Shown here: positions 1 to 6,035 of the stretch, piece by piece
Layout of the letters: each line of letters starts with the position of its first letter
Position numbering within the stretch: the first letter of the stretch is position 1
Source of the DNA: JBHGYD01 sp041920415
Lineage (GTDB): Bacteria; Bacillota; Bacilli; Bacillales; Anoxybacillaceae
Direction: 5' to 3'
Length of the DNA stretch: 8,336 nucleotides
NCBI GenBank assembly: GCA_041920415.1
Contig: JBHGYD010000010.1
Coordinates: forward strand, 1-8,336
Position numbers and translations under genes: made by a program
The notes under the pieces: model-generated
Databases searched by the model: none
Told to the model about the DNA's origin: nothing
What the model saw: only the letters and a program-made list of their open reading frames with translations

Positions 1-65
1 GTAGCAGCGAAGCGTACCCACCCACTGTCATATATACACAGATTTAAGAAATAAAGTTAGAAGTC

Positions 66-90
66 GTGTCGAAAAATATTTTTTTGACAC
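66..90. repeat. AT-cored inverted repeat over a TTGACA box
   Basis: GTGTC (66-70) and GACAC (86-90) flank complementary A5 and T5 tracts, making a near-perfect hairpin or palindrome. Its right arm overlaps TTGACA at 84-89, a perfect -35 hexamer. No good -10 lies 16-18 bp downstream; the nearest AT-rich candidate (GATATA, 113-118) is 23 bp away. The promoter assignment is therefore weak, but the repeat is a plausible regulatory site for the regulator gene that follows. Confidence 0.35.
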
Positions 91-109
91 CCCTGAAACG
101 GCTACAACC

Positions 110-123
110 GTTGATATATCAAC
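110..123. promoter_or_regulatory. 14-bp perfect palindrome, candidate ArsR-family operator
   Basis: GTTGATATATCAAC is perfectly self-complementary and ends 21 bp before the start codon of the ArsR-type regulator. ArsR/SmtB-family repressors commonly bind AT-rich palindromes in their own promoter, so autoregulation is the simplest reading. This is inferred from position and symmetry only; no second copy was seen before kimA. Confidence 0.45.
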
Positions 124-144
124 ATTTATAGAGGGAGGAAACTA

Positions 145-492
145 ATGAATTTAGAGTTGCAACAGTTTAAAGCGGATTTTTTCAAAGCACTTGCCCATCC
201 TTTACGGATCAGGATTTTAGAGTTGTTAGCCGAAGGAGACAAGAACGTAAACGAGCTTCAAACACTCATTGGTGTGGAGGGGTCTGCTGTTTCCCAACAA
301 TTGAGTGTGTTACGGTCTAAAAATATTGTATATGGAACAAAAGATGGCAATCGGGTGCTATACTCTCTTCGTGACCCGATGATTATTGATTTGTTAAACA
401 TTGCTCGCCAAATATTTAACAATCACCTTATTGATACTATATCAATGCTTGATAAATTTAGCGACGATAAAGTGAAAGATTTGGAAGAATGA
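145..492 (+). CDS. ArsR/SmtB-family winged-helix transcriptional regulator without cysteines
   Basis: This 115-residue protein has the usual length and layout of the ArsR family. An N-terminal helix contains FFKALAHPLRIRILELL (residues 12-28), the family signature. The helix-turn-helix follows at about 33-56 (VNELQTLIG...SAVSQQLSVLRSK) and the beta-wing at about 61-75 (IVYGTKDGNRVLYSL). A C-terminal dimer helix follows. GGGAGG at 133-138 sits 6 bp before ATG and fixes the start. There are no cysteines, and the ELCVCDL metal-binding box of ArsR/CadC is absent, so thiol sensing of arsenic or cadmium can be excluded. H94 and D97 lie in the last helix, but no full alpha-5 metal site (D-x-H...H-x2-E/H) is seen. 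The effector is unknown. The gene is monocistronic, with a terminator directly after it, and probably represses its own promoter. Relatives often sit beside anion-transporter genes; whether it controls kimA is unproven. Confidence 0.9.
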   Translation: MNLELQQFKADFFKALAHPLRIRILELLAEGDKNVNELQTLIGVEGSAVSQQLSVLRSKNIVYGTKDGNRVLYSLRDPMIIDLLNIARQIFNNHLIDTISMLDKFSDDKVKDLEE

Positions 493-562
493 ACGGTTGC
501 TACGTGTTTCCACTACCAATGGTGTTATGGAGATTTTTTTACAATAAATTTAGATAATATTT

Positions 563-587
563 AGACCCTTATTTTGGGGTCTTTTTT
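563..587 (+). terminator. Rho-independent terminator after the ArsR-family gene
   Basis: AGACCC (563-568) pairs with GGGTCT (577-582) around an 8-base loop and is followed by a run of T. It lies 70 bp after the regulator stop codon and separates that gene from kimA. Confidence 0.8.
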
Positions 588-881
588 GTTTTGTAAAAAA
601 GTAAGGGGGACAAAACACAGGGAGATTAGTATTCGTTATAGGATGCCTGGTGCGGTTTGGAAGTTACACAATGTTTATAGATGAATAATTGGATTTTGTT
701 TGGAGAAAATAGGAAAGTGTTAAAGTAGACAATTAATGATTGAAATGGCCAATCAATAAAAGCAAGTGGGTAAAATCCCAAGCTGTATTAAACCTTTGGT
801 GCCTTGCATGAAAAAACAAAACACACTTTTTGAATTGAACCTTTAGTAACAGAGCTTGGATCTTATTTTGGAGGAATTATA
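588..881 (+). other. Long untranslated stretch before kimA with small inverted repeats; no c-di-AMP riboswitch recognised
   Basis: No convincing gene lies here. TGATTG (737-742) and CAATCA (750-755) form a short hairpin or operator-like repeat. A GCAAG/CTTGC pair at about 763-808 encloses TGGG-taaaat-CCCA. In Bacillus subtilis, kimA (formerly ydaO) is preceded by the c-di-AMP-sensing ydaO riboswitch. I looked for that aptamer's conserved blocks (GGGTGAAT-like and GTCAGCTAAC-like) and did not find them. No well-spaced sigma-A promoter stands out. The kimA ribosome binding site GGAGG is at 870-874. Confidence 0.4.
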
Positions 882-2714
882 ATGAGTATAATGACATTAA
901 AAAGGGTATTATTGGGTCGTCCATTAAAAACGAGCGAAGCAGAAGCTGAAAAAATGCCAATGTGGAAGGCATTACCGATTTTGTCATCGGATGCTCTTTC
1001 TTCTGTAGCGTACGGGACAGAAATGATTTTGCTTGAACTTGCTACTGTTGGAGCATTTGCATTCTCTTTTTCATTACCCGTTGCTATTGCAATCATTTTA
1101 TTAATTACGATTCTTATTATAAGTTACAGACAAGTGATCGATGCGTATCCTCAAGGCGGAGGAGCCTATATGGTCGCAAAAGAAAACTTGGGAATGATGT
1201 GGGGACGTTTAGCAGGAGTTTCATTACTTATTGACTATACGTTAACTGTAGCAGTTTCTGTATCCGCGGGTGTACTGGCAATTACTTCCGCTTATCCTGC
1301 TGCTGTGCCATATATAGTTCCAATTGGACTTATTTTTACCTGGTTTATGGTATGGATGAATCTTAGAGGAATATCTGAATCTGGTACCGTATTTGCTTTT
1401 CCGACTTACTTATTTATTTTTTGCATGTTAACTTTGGTAGGAAAAGGGTTGTTCGACTGGTTAACTGGTGCGGGTCAGGCAACTCACCATGTTTCTATTC
1501 CTACAGAATTACCAGCAGGCTTGACTTGGTTTGTTTTGTTGAAAGCGTTCTCTTCGGGGTGTTCGGCGGTAACAGGAATTGAAGCTATTTCTAATGCTGT
1601 GCCCCACTTTAGGAACCCTGCCCAAAGAAATGCGAAACGAACCATGGTTACATTAGGGGTGTTATTATCTGTAATATTTGGCGGAGTAACTATACTTTCG
1701 CAGGCTTATGATATTCACCCAGATCCAACAGGAACCAAAACGGTTCTATCTATGGTTGCAGAAGATGCCTTTGGACGGGGAGGATTTTATTATATTATCC
1801 AGTTTGCAACGATGATGATATTAATATTGGCTGCCAATACCAGTTTTAATGGATTTCCAATTTTGGCATCTATTATGGCAAAAGATAAAAATTTACCTCG
1901 AATGTTTAGCAATCGAGGAGACCGTTTAGCTTTTAGCTATGGAATCGTCGCACTGGGAATATTAGCAAGTATTTTACTCATTGTATTTCGCGGTAGAACG
2001 GAGGCACTAATTCCCCTTTATGCCATCGGTGTTTTCTTATCATTTACTATGTCACAAGTAGGTCTTGTCCTGAAGTGGCGTAGAGAGAAATCACAAGGAT
2101 GGCAACGAAAAGCTATTATTAATGGAATAGGTGCCGTAGTAACATTCTTTGTCGTAATTATTTTTAGTATTACCAAATTTGAAGAAGGGGCTTGGATAGT
2201 AGTTGTAATAACGCCTATATTATTATGGTTAATCACAAACATTAGTAAACACTATGATAATGTAGCTAAGCAATTAAAAGTTGATTTAACGAAGCCTATT
2301 CCAAGTATGGATACAGTGATAATTGTTCCTGTTGCTGGTATTCATAAGGTCGTTGTATCGACAATTGCGTATGCCAAATCTCTCACCCCGAATGTTGTAG
2401 CTTTTTATGTTGCTTTTTCTCCTGAAGATGCGAAAAAGATGGAAGAAAAATGGGATGAATGGAATCCAAATATTCGATTAGTTGTAGTCGTATCACGTTA
2501 CCGTACAATAATAAGGCCATTAATCGAATTTATACAACGTGTTGAGCACCTCTACGGTAATCAAAAGAAAATTACGGTGTTATTACCTGAATTTATTACG
2601 CATAAGTGGTGGCACCGCCTATTACACAATCAAACAGCATTTCGTATCCGTGCCATACTTTTGGCTAGGGAAGACGTTGTCGTTTCGACTGTTCCATTTC
2701 ATTTGAATGATTGA
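882..2714 (+). CDS. kimA: KimA-type high-affinity potassium:proton symporter (KUP family, APC superfamily)
   Basis: This 610-residue integral membrane protein closely follows my recollection of B. subtilis KimA (about 607 residues), which imports K+ with H+. About 12 hydrophobic segments span residues 50-455. LSSDALSSVAYGTE (34-47) includes D37 and Y44 in TM1, and YPQGGGAY is at 89-96. D118 lies in the LIDYTLTVAVSVSAG segment (116-130), and KAFSSGCSAVTGIEAISNAVP is the family's signature in the middle TM segments. D37 matches KimA D36, implicated in ion coupling. From about residue 456 there is a soluble cytoplasmic domain (VIIVPVAGIHKVV..., ending HNQTAFRIRAILL...VSTVPFHL), the region through which c-di-AMP inhibits KimA. 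GGAGG lies 7 bp before ATG, and a terminator follows the stop, so it is monocistronic. A generic amino-acid permease is the alternative, but the C-terminal domain and motif set fit KimA better. Confidence 0.88.
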   Translation: MSIMTLKRVLLGRPLKTSEAEAEKMPMWKALPILSSDALSSVAYGTEMILLELATVGAFAFSFSLPVAIAIILLITILIISYRQVIDAYPQGGGAYMVAKENLGMMWGRLAGVSLLIDYTLTVAVSVSAGVLAITSAYPAAVPYIVPIGLIFTWFMVWMNLRGISESGTVFAFPTYLFIFCMLTLVGKGLFDWLTGAGQATHHVSIPTELPAGLTWFVLLKAFSSGCSAVTGIEAISNAVPHFRNPAQRNAKRTMVTLGVLLSVIFGGVTILSQAYDIHPDPTGTKTVLSMVAEDAFGRGGFYYIIQFATMMILILAANTSFNGFPILASIMAKDKNLPRMFSNRGDRLAFSYGIVALGILASILLIVFRGRTEALIPLYAIGVFLSFTMSQVGLVLKWRREKSQGWQRKAIINGIGAVVTFFVVIIFSITKFEEGAWIVVVITPILLWLITNISKHYDNVAKQLKVDLTKPIPSMDTVIIVPVAGIHKVVVSTIAYAKSLTPNVVAFYVAFSPEDAKKMEEKWDEWNPNIRLVVVVSRYRTIIRPLIEFIQRVEHLYGNQKKITVLLPEFITHKWWHRLLHNQTAFRIRAILLAREDVVVSTVPFHLND

Positions 2715-2728
2715 TACCTAACATTGTA

Positions 2729-2756
2729 AGTCCAATGATTTTTCATTGGGCTTTTT
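2729..2756 (+). terminator. Rho-independent terminator after kimA
   Basis: AGTCCAATGA (2729-2738) pairs over 10 bp, with one G-U, with TCATTGGGCT (2743-2752) around a TTTT loop, followed by a T run. It starts 15 bp after the kimA stop. Confidence 0.88.
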
Positions 2757-2841
2757 ATTATTAATTGTAATTGATTAAAACGAATGAAAAAGATGGAGAA
2801 CGGAAAAAGTATGAATATACAGGTGTTAAGGAGTGTGGCGT

Positions 2842-2982
2842 ATGGAACAAGTATGTAATATTTGTGGGAATGGTAAAGAAGAGATTGAAAAAGATGCAGA
2901 ATTAACGGTTTTGGTAATTTGTGAAAATTGTCTAAGAAGTGATAATCTTCCTCCGTTATTAGATCAAATTTTCCTTCATTAA
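2842..2982 (+). CDS. 46-residue CxxC...CxxC zinc-ribbon-like microprotein
   Basis: A small gene with a good ribosome binding site: AAGGAG at 2828-2833, 8 bp before ATG. The product starts MEQVCNICGNGKEEI and has a second pair in VICENCLR, so C5/C8 and C28/C31 could hold one zinc ion in a ribbon or knuckle. The tail (SDNLPPLLDQIFLH) is short and hydrophobic. The overall plan recalls Gin/CsfB, the small anti-sigma-G protein of Bacillus (CxxC, then FICxxCE), but this protein is shorter and lacks much of the Gin C-terminal half. I therefore give no gene symbol. It stands alone between the kimA terminator and mobile-element debris. The RBS and the spacing of the cysteine pairs make a real gene likely; function is unknown. 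Confidence 0.6.
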   Translation: MEQVCNICGNGKEEIEKDAELTVLVICENCLRSDNLPPLLDQIFLH

Positions 2983-3175
2983 AAATATTTTTAGGTTGGT
3001 TAACGGGTTTAATTGAATAAGCACAACCTTTAGAGGACTTTTTGTTGGTGCCGAAATGGTGCCGTTCGATAAATTCGGTATAACCTAGCGAATGTTCAAA
3101 TTAGTAAAACCTTAATATATCAACGTTTTTTTTATGTTAAAGACCTTATCTTTCTCAAATAAAATTCCCTTAACA

Positions 3176-3215
3176 GGGTAGAGGTCACGCACTTCGAGCC
3201 TAGTCGGAATCATCA
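3176..3215 (+). other. tRNA T-arm-like patch, possible old attachment site
   Basis: The segment contains AGGTCACGC-ACTTCGAGCC-TAGTCGGAATCATCA, which resembles the T-loop and 3' end of a tRNA (TTCGAGC as the loop). The T-stem does not pair properly (C before the loop faces C after it), there is no CCA, and no tRNA body lies upstream. Integrative elements often leave such a tRNA-3'-end copy beside the integrase gene. Just upstream, at about 3044-3088, a short frame reads VGAEMVPFDKFGIT-stop, which could be the tail of an integrase. Both clues are weak. Confidence 0.2.
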
Positions 3216-3226
3216 TACGTTAGAAA

Positions 3227-3258
3227 AACGCGTCAAATCAACGTTTGGCGCGTTTTTT
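3227..3258 (+). terminator. Strong Rho-independent terminator
   Basis: AACGCGTCAAA (3227-3237) pairs over 11 bp, with one G-U, with TTTGGCGCGTT (3244-3254) around a 6-base loop, followed by a T run to 3258. It would stop plus-strand transcription before the IS debris. Its own gene is not evident; it may be left over from a lost integrative element. Confidence 0.85.
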
Positions 3259-3346
3259 GTTTACCGTGCGTCGACTTATCGTTGACTTGGCGCAGGGTAG
3301 CGGTTGCCCCCGTTACCGTTACACGATGGCGGTCGACTGCAACGGG

Positions 3347-3481
3347 TCAGTTCGTGGCTCGTTTGCTCACTAGGTTGACACGGAGTTCATATTGTCTGGC
3401 AACCAAAGATTTGTTTCTTGTTTCGAATGCTTCTTTTGCAATTTGAAGTTTAAACTCTTCTGAATATATCTTTCATTTCAT
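3347..3481 (-). pseudogene. Broken IS3-family transposase OrfA (N-terminal helix-turn-helix part)
   Basis: The minus-strand frame starting with ATG at 3481-3479 reads MK, then a TGA stop at codon 3. It continues KIYSEEFKLQIAKEAFE and TRNKSLVARQYELRVNLVS before running into KRATN-stop. The YSEEFK...IAKEA...S.VAR.YE.....V pattern is the start of the helix-turn-helix OrfA of the IS150/IS3 group. Normal OrfA proteins are roughly 90-170 residues and continue with a W at the end of the recognition helix and a leucine zipper; here the match is lost after about 40 residues. The early stop and the lost 3' part show it is dead. Confidence 0.75.
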
Positions 3482-3541
3482 AAAAAATCCCTAACACCCG
3501 TTAACTCTAAGTATAAAAGAAATTACATCTGAGAGTGTCCA
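3347..3541 (-). mobile_element. Left end of an IS3-family insertion sequence (remnant)
   Basis: Read on the minus strand, the remnant begins at 3541 with TGGACACTCTCAGATG, an IS3-family-type terminal inverted repeat starting with TG. About 60 bp later comes the start codon of a broken orfA. The element stops being recognisable around 3347-3370, and no orfB, DDE domain or right-hand repeat is present. It is therefore a truncated scar, not a mobile copy. Confidence 0.7.
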
Positions 3542-3600
3542 AGTTCATTTGAAGGCTAAAAAATTATTATATCACAGTAAAAATACTTACAAAAAGAGAC

Positions 3601-3744
3601 AAGAAAGCATTCCTTCGATAGAATAGTTGTACCACAAACCATTCTGGGAAGGAGCTTTCTTATCTCATGAATAGCTTAGTATGTCAACGTGAGCTGCATG
3701 GAACGTGTTCCTGTACTACACTCTACTTCACAGTACCTTTTTAA
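3601..3744 (+). mobile_element. Remnant 5' leader and start of a second IS (transposase relic)
   Basis: AAGAAAGC (3601-3608) and TCCTTC (3611-3616) pair with GAAGGA (3648-3653) and GCTTTCTT (3654-3661), giving a 14-bp stem with a 2-base bulge. AGAAT/ATTCT (3620-3624/3641-3645) extends it inward. The stem buries the ribosome binding site GGGAAGGAG (3646-3654), which serves ATG at 3667. The frame from this ATG is MNSLVCQRELHGTC... and stops after 25 codons. The same architecture, including ATAGAAT followed 6-7 bases later by ACCACA, recurs at 8244-8309 before a transposase-like start. I read this as the decayed left end of a related IS that has lost the rest of its transposase. Confidence 0.45.
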
Positions 3745-3829
3745 AAATTCATTCCATTTGGTGATTCAGATCGAGCAAAAATCGAAATATGTCTAACCTT
3801 CCATTTTTTCGTCCTTAGTAAAAGACTTG

Positions 3830-4606
3830 TTAGCAACCAACAGTACCTTCAGGGAGAGCAGGAGTGATTAGTGTAGCCTGAACTTGCATTTGTTGGACTT
3901 GTAATACTTTTACAGTAAGGTCCATTACGATTTTTTCGCGTAACGTGTTAAATTGCCCTCTGATGTCTACCTTAACTGGTGAAAAATCAAGTTCGTAGAA
4001 ATTTGCACCTACTAATTCACCATATGGTTGTTCATTATATTTGACGAGATTTTGGAAGAAATATTTATCTAAGCGAGGAGTTAAGTCGTTTTTCTCATTA
4101 AGGAAGAAAGCTTTGCTTTCTTCTGAAATGCCTATAATTGGGAAAGTGAGGAAATCGCCCTGTTGAAGTTCTGTAAAACCAGAAAACGGAACTTCCGCAA
4201 TTCGATCCTGAAGTGCTCCATTACATGTACCGGAAGCATATTCAATATCTTTACGAATAAATCCTGATACAAATAATTTAGCTCTTGTGACTCTAAAAAA
4301 GTCAGTGTTGTCAATACGCACAAATCTAACAGGTACAAGTTTTACTTGCTCTAGAAATACATTCTTTGTCACTCTCTTAATTTCAGTTGCTGCTGGACTA
4401 AGCGGAATGTCTGCTTCTACAACAACTTGAATGGTTCTCTCTGCTAGTACAACCGGAACTTTAAGAATTGGCGTAAGACCTGGTGTTTGGATTATCGGGG
4501 TATTTTCATTGGAGAATGGTGTTTGTTCTGTTGCTGTTACTGGACAAGCTTGGGTAATCTTTTGATTCGGTTGTCCACTATTATTGCAAAATGGCACATT
4601 GCCCAT
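3830..4606 (-). CDS. DUF3794/SPOCS-like domain protein, probable spore coat or exosporium component
   Basis: A 258-residue protein with no signal peptide or membrane segment. Residues 1-44 are a proline/threonine/asparagine-rich lead. Module B, about 45-128, starts LKVPVVLAERTIQVVVEADI and continues KNVFLEQVKLVPVRF...AKLFVSGFIRKDIEYASGTC; this is the pattern of SPOCS (DUF3794) domains found in spore proteins such as SipL and CsxC. A linker with EVPFSGFTEL follows. Module A at 178-208 has TPRLDKY...YNEQPYGELV...YELDF. Module C at 219-243 is a helix (LREKIVMDLTVKVLQVQQMQVQ). The protein ends in cysteine, and C7 and C21 are near the N-terminus, so disulphide cross-linking is possible. AAGGAGAGG lies 7 bp before ATG. 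A sigma-K-like -10 lies upstream. It is the neighbour and paralogue of the 390-residue gene, 143 bp away. The family is fairly clear; the coat or exosporium location is inferred. Confidence 0.8.
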   Translation of the reverse strand: MGNVPFCNNSGQPNQKITQACPVTATEQTPFSNENTPIIQTPGLTPILKVPVVLAERTIQVVVEADIPLSPAATEIKRVTKNVFLEQVKLVPVRFVRIDNTDFFRVTRAKLFVSGFIRKDIEYASGTCNGALQDRIAEVPFSGFTELQQGDFLTFPIIGISEESKAFFLNEKNDLTPRLDKYFFQNLVKYNEQPYGELVGANFYELDFSPVKVDIRGQFNTLREKIVMDLTVKVLQVQQMQVQATLITPALPEGTVGC

Positions 4607-4633
4607 AAAAAATCCTCTCCTTATATATTTTTT

Positions 4634-4650
4634 GAGCTTTTTTCAAGCTC
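4634..4650 (-). repeat. Leader hairpin of the 258-residue spore-type gene
   Basis: GAGCTT and AAGCTC form a 6-bp stem with a 5-base loop between the putative promoter and the ribosome binding site. No T run follows on either strand, so it is not a terminator. An mRNA-stabilising 5' hairpin or an operator is possible. Confidence 0.35.
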
Positions 4651-4679
4651 TATGTTAATACAATATTCAGCATTTATTT

Positions 4680-4688
4680 TAAAGTATG
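4680..4688 (-). promoter_or_regulatory. Sigma-K/E-like -10 element (CATACTTTA)
   Basis: On the minus strand CATACTTTA fits CATAnnnTA, the -10 of mother-cell sporulation promoters. It lies about 75 bp before the start codon of the 258-residue gene. The -35 is poor: the best AC lies 13 bp upstream instead of about 16. It rests mostly on the -10 and on the expected expression of a spore-surface gene. Confidence 0.35.
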
Positions 4689-4749
4689 GGGTAGTATAAT
4701 AGTGATTTTTCTCATTTTTAGATTATTAGTAGATACGTTCGATTATCTT

Positions 4750-5922
4750 CTAGATCCCTTTGTCATCATAACTGACTCGAACTGGTTGTACTTGTAGTAA
4801 ATGAATGATTAAATCCAATACAATTTTTTGGCATAATTGATGTAAATGAGTTACCGGGTCTTTTTGTATAGAACCCGTATTTCTATTGGAAACTGCAGTA
4901 TACTCAATATTTTGATGTATATATCCTTCTATAAATAAATTTCCTTTTAATGCCGTACATGTTCCATTACCCAATGATGGAGAAAATTGAGTAGGTATAA
5001 ATTTGCAATTTGTCAGTACGACCTCTTTAGAGATTTCGTTCACTTTTATAATCTCTTCTTCAAACACAACATCTTCTTCTAAACATATTTCAATTTCGTA
5101 TTCCCCGACTACAACTGGAGCTCTAATTTTTATAAAATCATGAGAAGTGCAAGATTGATTATTTGTTTCTTTTGTTTTTGTAAATAGTGAGTCATGTACG
5201 GGAACCACAACTGATTTATAAAGATTTTTTTTATTATTCGTACCATAAGTGCGAACTGTGTCAGTGAAAAATATCATTTCGTGAATTTTAGAGGAAACTA
5301 AACAACAATAAGGCTGTTCAGGATAATAAGTTGTCGTATGAAGTAGTTTTGTGTCTAATTGAGGAGTTTGTCTGTTGTTTAGGTCAAGAAATTCAGCCGT
5401 ATGTCGAACTGTACCGCCAAAGACAGGAGGATGAAGAAAATCGTCAATTTCTACAAAAGTGGAGAATGGATTTTTTATAGTCATAGAACGTATTTTTCCA
5501 TATTTATGAGATTCATCCGCATCATCAGCACGATTGGTTTTATCAATATCCTCTCTAGCAAGCATATTATTCATTTCATCCGCAAAACCAGATTCAGAAG
5601 CACGCACAGATTCCAAAGCAGAATCGATTGGGCGCTCATCATTTGTTTTATCGGCATGGCCAGTCTGAAAATCAGTGGAATCAGCCGTTTTAGAAACATG
5701 ATTAGCTTCAGAAGCCCCATCAACTTGGGAATTTTGCTCAACTGTATCAACACGGCTTGGTTCAGTATCTGATTCGTAAATAGCAGGATTACCCTTTTCT
5801 GTACTCTTTTTGTTTATACATTGAAAACAGCGGGTTATAGATTTTTTTTGAACTTCTGAAGATTTAAAGTTTATTTGTTTAGCACGTATTGGCTTCATTC
5901 TCTCATAGTCAATCCTTTTCAT
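4750..5922 (-). CDS. Spore-type protein with acidic disordered N-terminus and SPOCS-like C-terminal domain
   Basis: A 390-residue cytosolic-type protein without a signal peptide. Residues 1-45 are basic and contain CFQC (32-35). Residues 46-140 are a low-complexity, Asp/Glu/Ser/Asn-rich stretch with DKTN twice and several AD/DE pairs, almost certainly disordered. Module A is at 186-218 (TPQLDTK...YYPEQPYCCLV). Module B is at 263-343 (FIKIRAPVVVGEYEIEICLEE...KEVVLTNCKFIPTQF...GNLFIEGYIHQNIEY). Module C is at 360-384 (LCQKIVLDLIIHLLQVQPVRV). These modules match the downstream 258-residue paralogue, but there the order is B-A-C. GGGAGTG lies 8 bp before ATG and fixes the start. A sigma-K-like promoter lies 40-66 bp upstream. 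Coat or exosporium assembly in the mother cell is the best guess. The exact family name is uncertain. Confidence 0.78.
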   Translation of the reverse strand: MKRIDYERMKPIRAKQINFKSSEVQKKSITRCFQCINKKSTEKGNPAIYESDTEPSRVDTVEQNSQVDGASEANHVSKTADSTDFQTGHADKTNDERPIDSALESVRASESGFADEMNNMLAREDIDKTNRADDADESHKYGKIRSMTIKNPFSTFVEIDDFLHPPVFGGTVRHTAEFLDLNNRQTPQLDTKLLHTTTYYPEQPYCCLVSSKIHEMIFFTDTVRTYGTNNKKNLYKSVVVPVHDSLFTKTKETNNQSCTSHDFIKIRAPVVVGEYEIEICLEEDVVFEEEIIKVNEISKEVVLTNCKFIPTQFSPSLGNGTCTALKGNLFIEGYIHQNIEYTAVSNRNTGSIQKDPVTHLHQLCQKIVLDLIIHLLQVQPVRVSYDDKGI

Positions 5923-5961
5923 TACATTTCACTCCCAAATCGAACTAATCGTTACTGTTAT

Positions 5962-5988
5962 TTATTTATGCTTTATTTCTATTTTTGT
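5962..5988 (-). promoter_or_regulatory. Sigma-K-like promoter for the 390-residue spore-type gene
   Basis: On the minus strand, AC (5988-5987) is followed after exactly 16 bp by CATAAATAA (5970-5962). This is close to the sigma-K pattern of AC, 16-17 bp, then CATAnnnTA. It lies about 40 bp before the start codon and suits a late mother-cell gene. The short -35 makes chance matches possible in AT-rich DNA. Confidence 0.45.
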
Positions 5989-6035
5989 CCATATAAAAAA
6001 TCTGAAAATTTAAAAAGTGGATTTCTAATACATAA

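Noticed and set aside
773..800. GGGTAAAATCCCAAGCTGTA resembling part of a cobalamin riboswitch core
   Set aside because: The rest of the B12 aptamer, including the CCCGC-ACTGT segment, is absent, and the downstream gene has no link to cobalamin.
809..847. Mini-frame MKKQNTLFELNL before kimA as a leader peptide
   Set aside because: No ribosome binding site and only 12 codons; it shows no run of regulatory codons or attenuator hairpin.
863..1096. Minus-strand open frame opposite the start of kimA
   Set aside because: It lies antisense to a well-supported gene, has low-complexity content and no ribosome binding site.
2018..2242. Minus-strand open frame inside kimA
   Set aside because: Antisense shadow of a transporter gene; its composition reflects the membrane segments on the other strand.
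3176..3215. A real tRNA gene
   Set aside because: Only a T-arm-like segment is present, with a mispaired stem, and no acceptor, D-arm or anticodon arm.
4132..4338. Alternative minus-strand frame inside the 258-residue spore-type gene
   Set aside because: It is fully contained in the stronger frame, which has domain homology and a good ribosome binding site.
5401..5772. Plus-strand 123-residue open frame opposite the 390-residue gene
   Set aside because: Opposite the low-complexity acidic region of the minus-strand gene, which naturally gives a stop-poor antisense frame; no RBS or family match.
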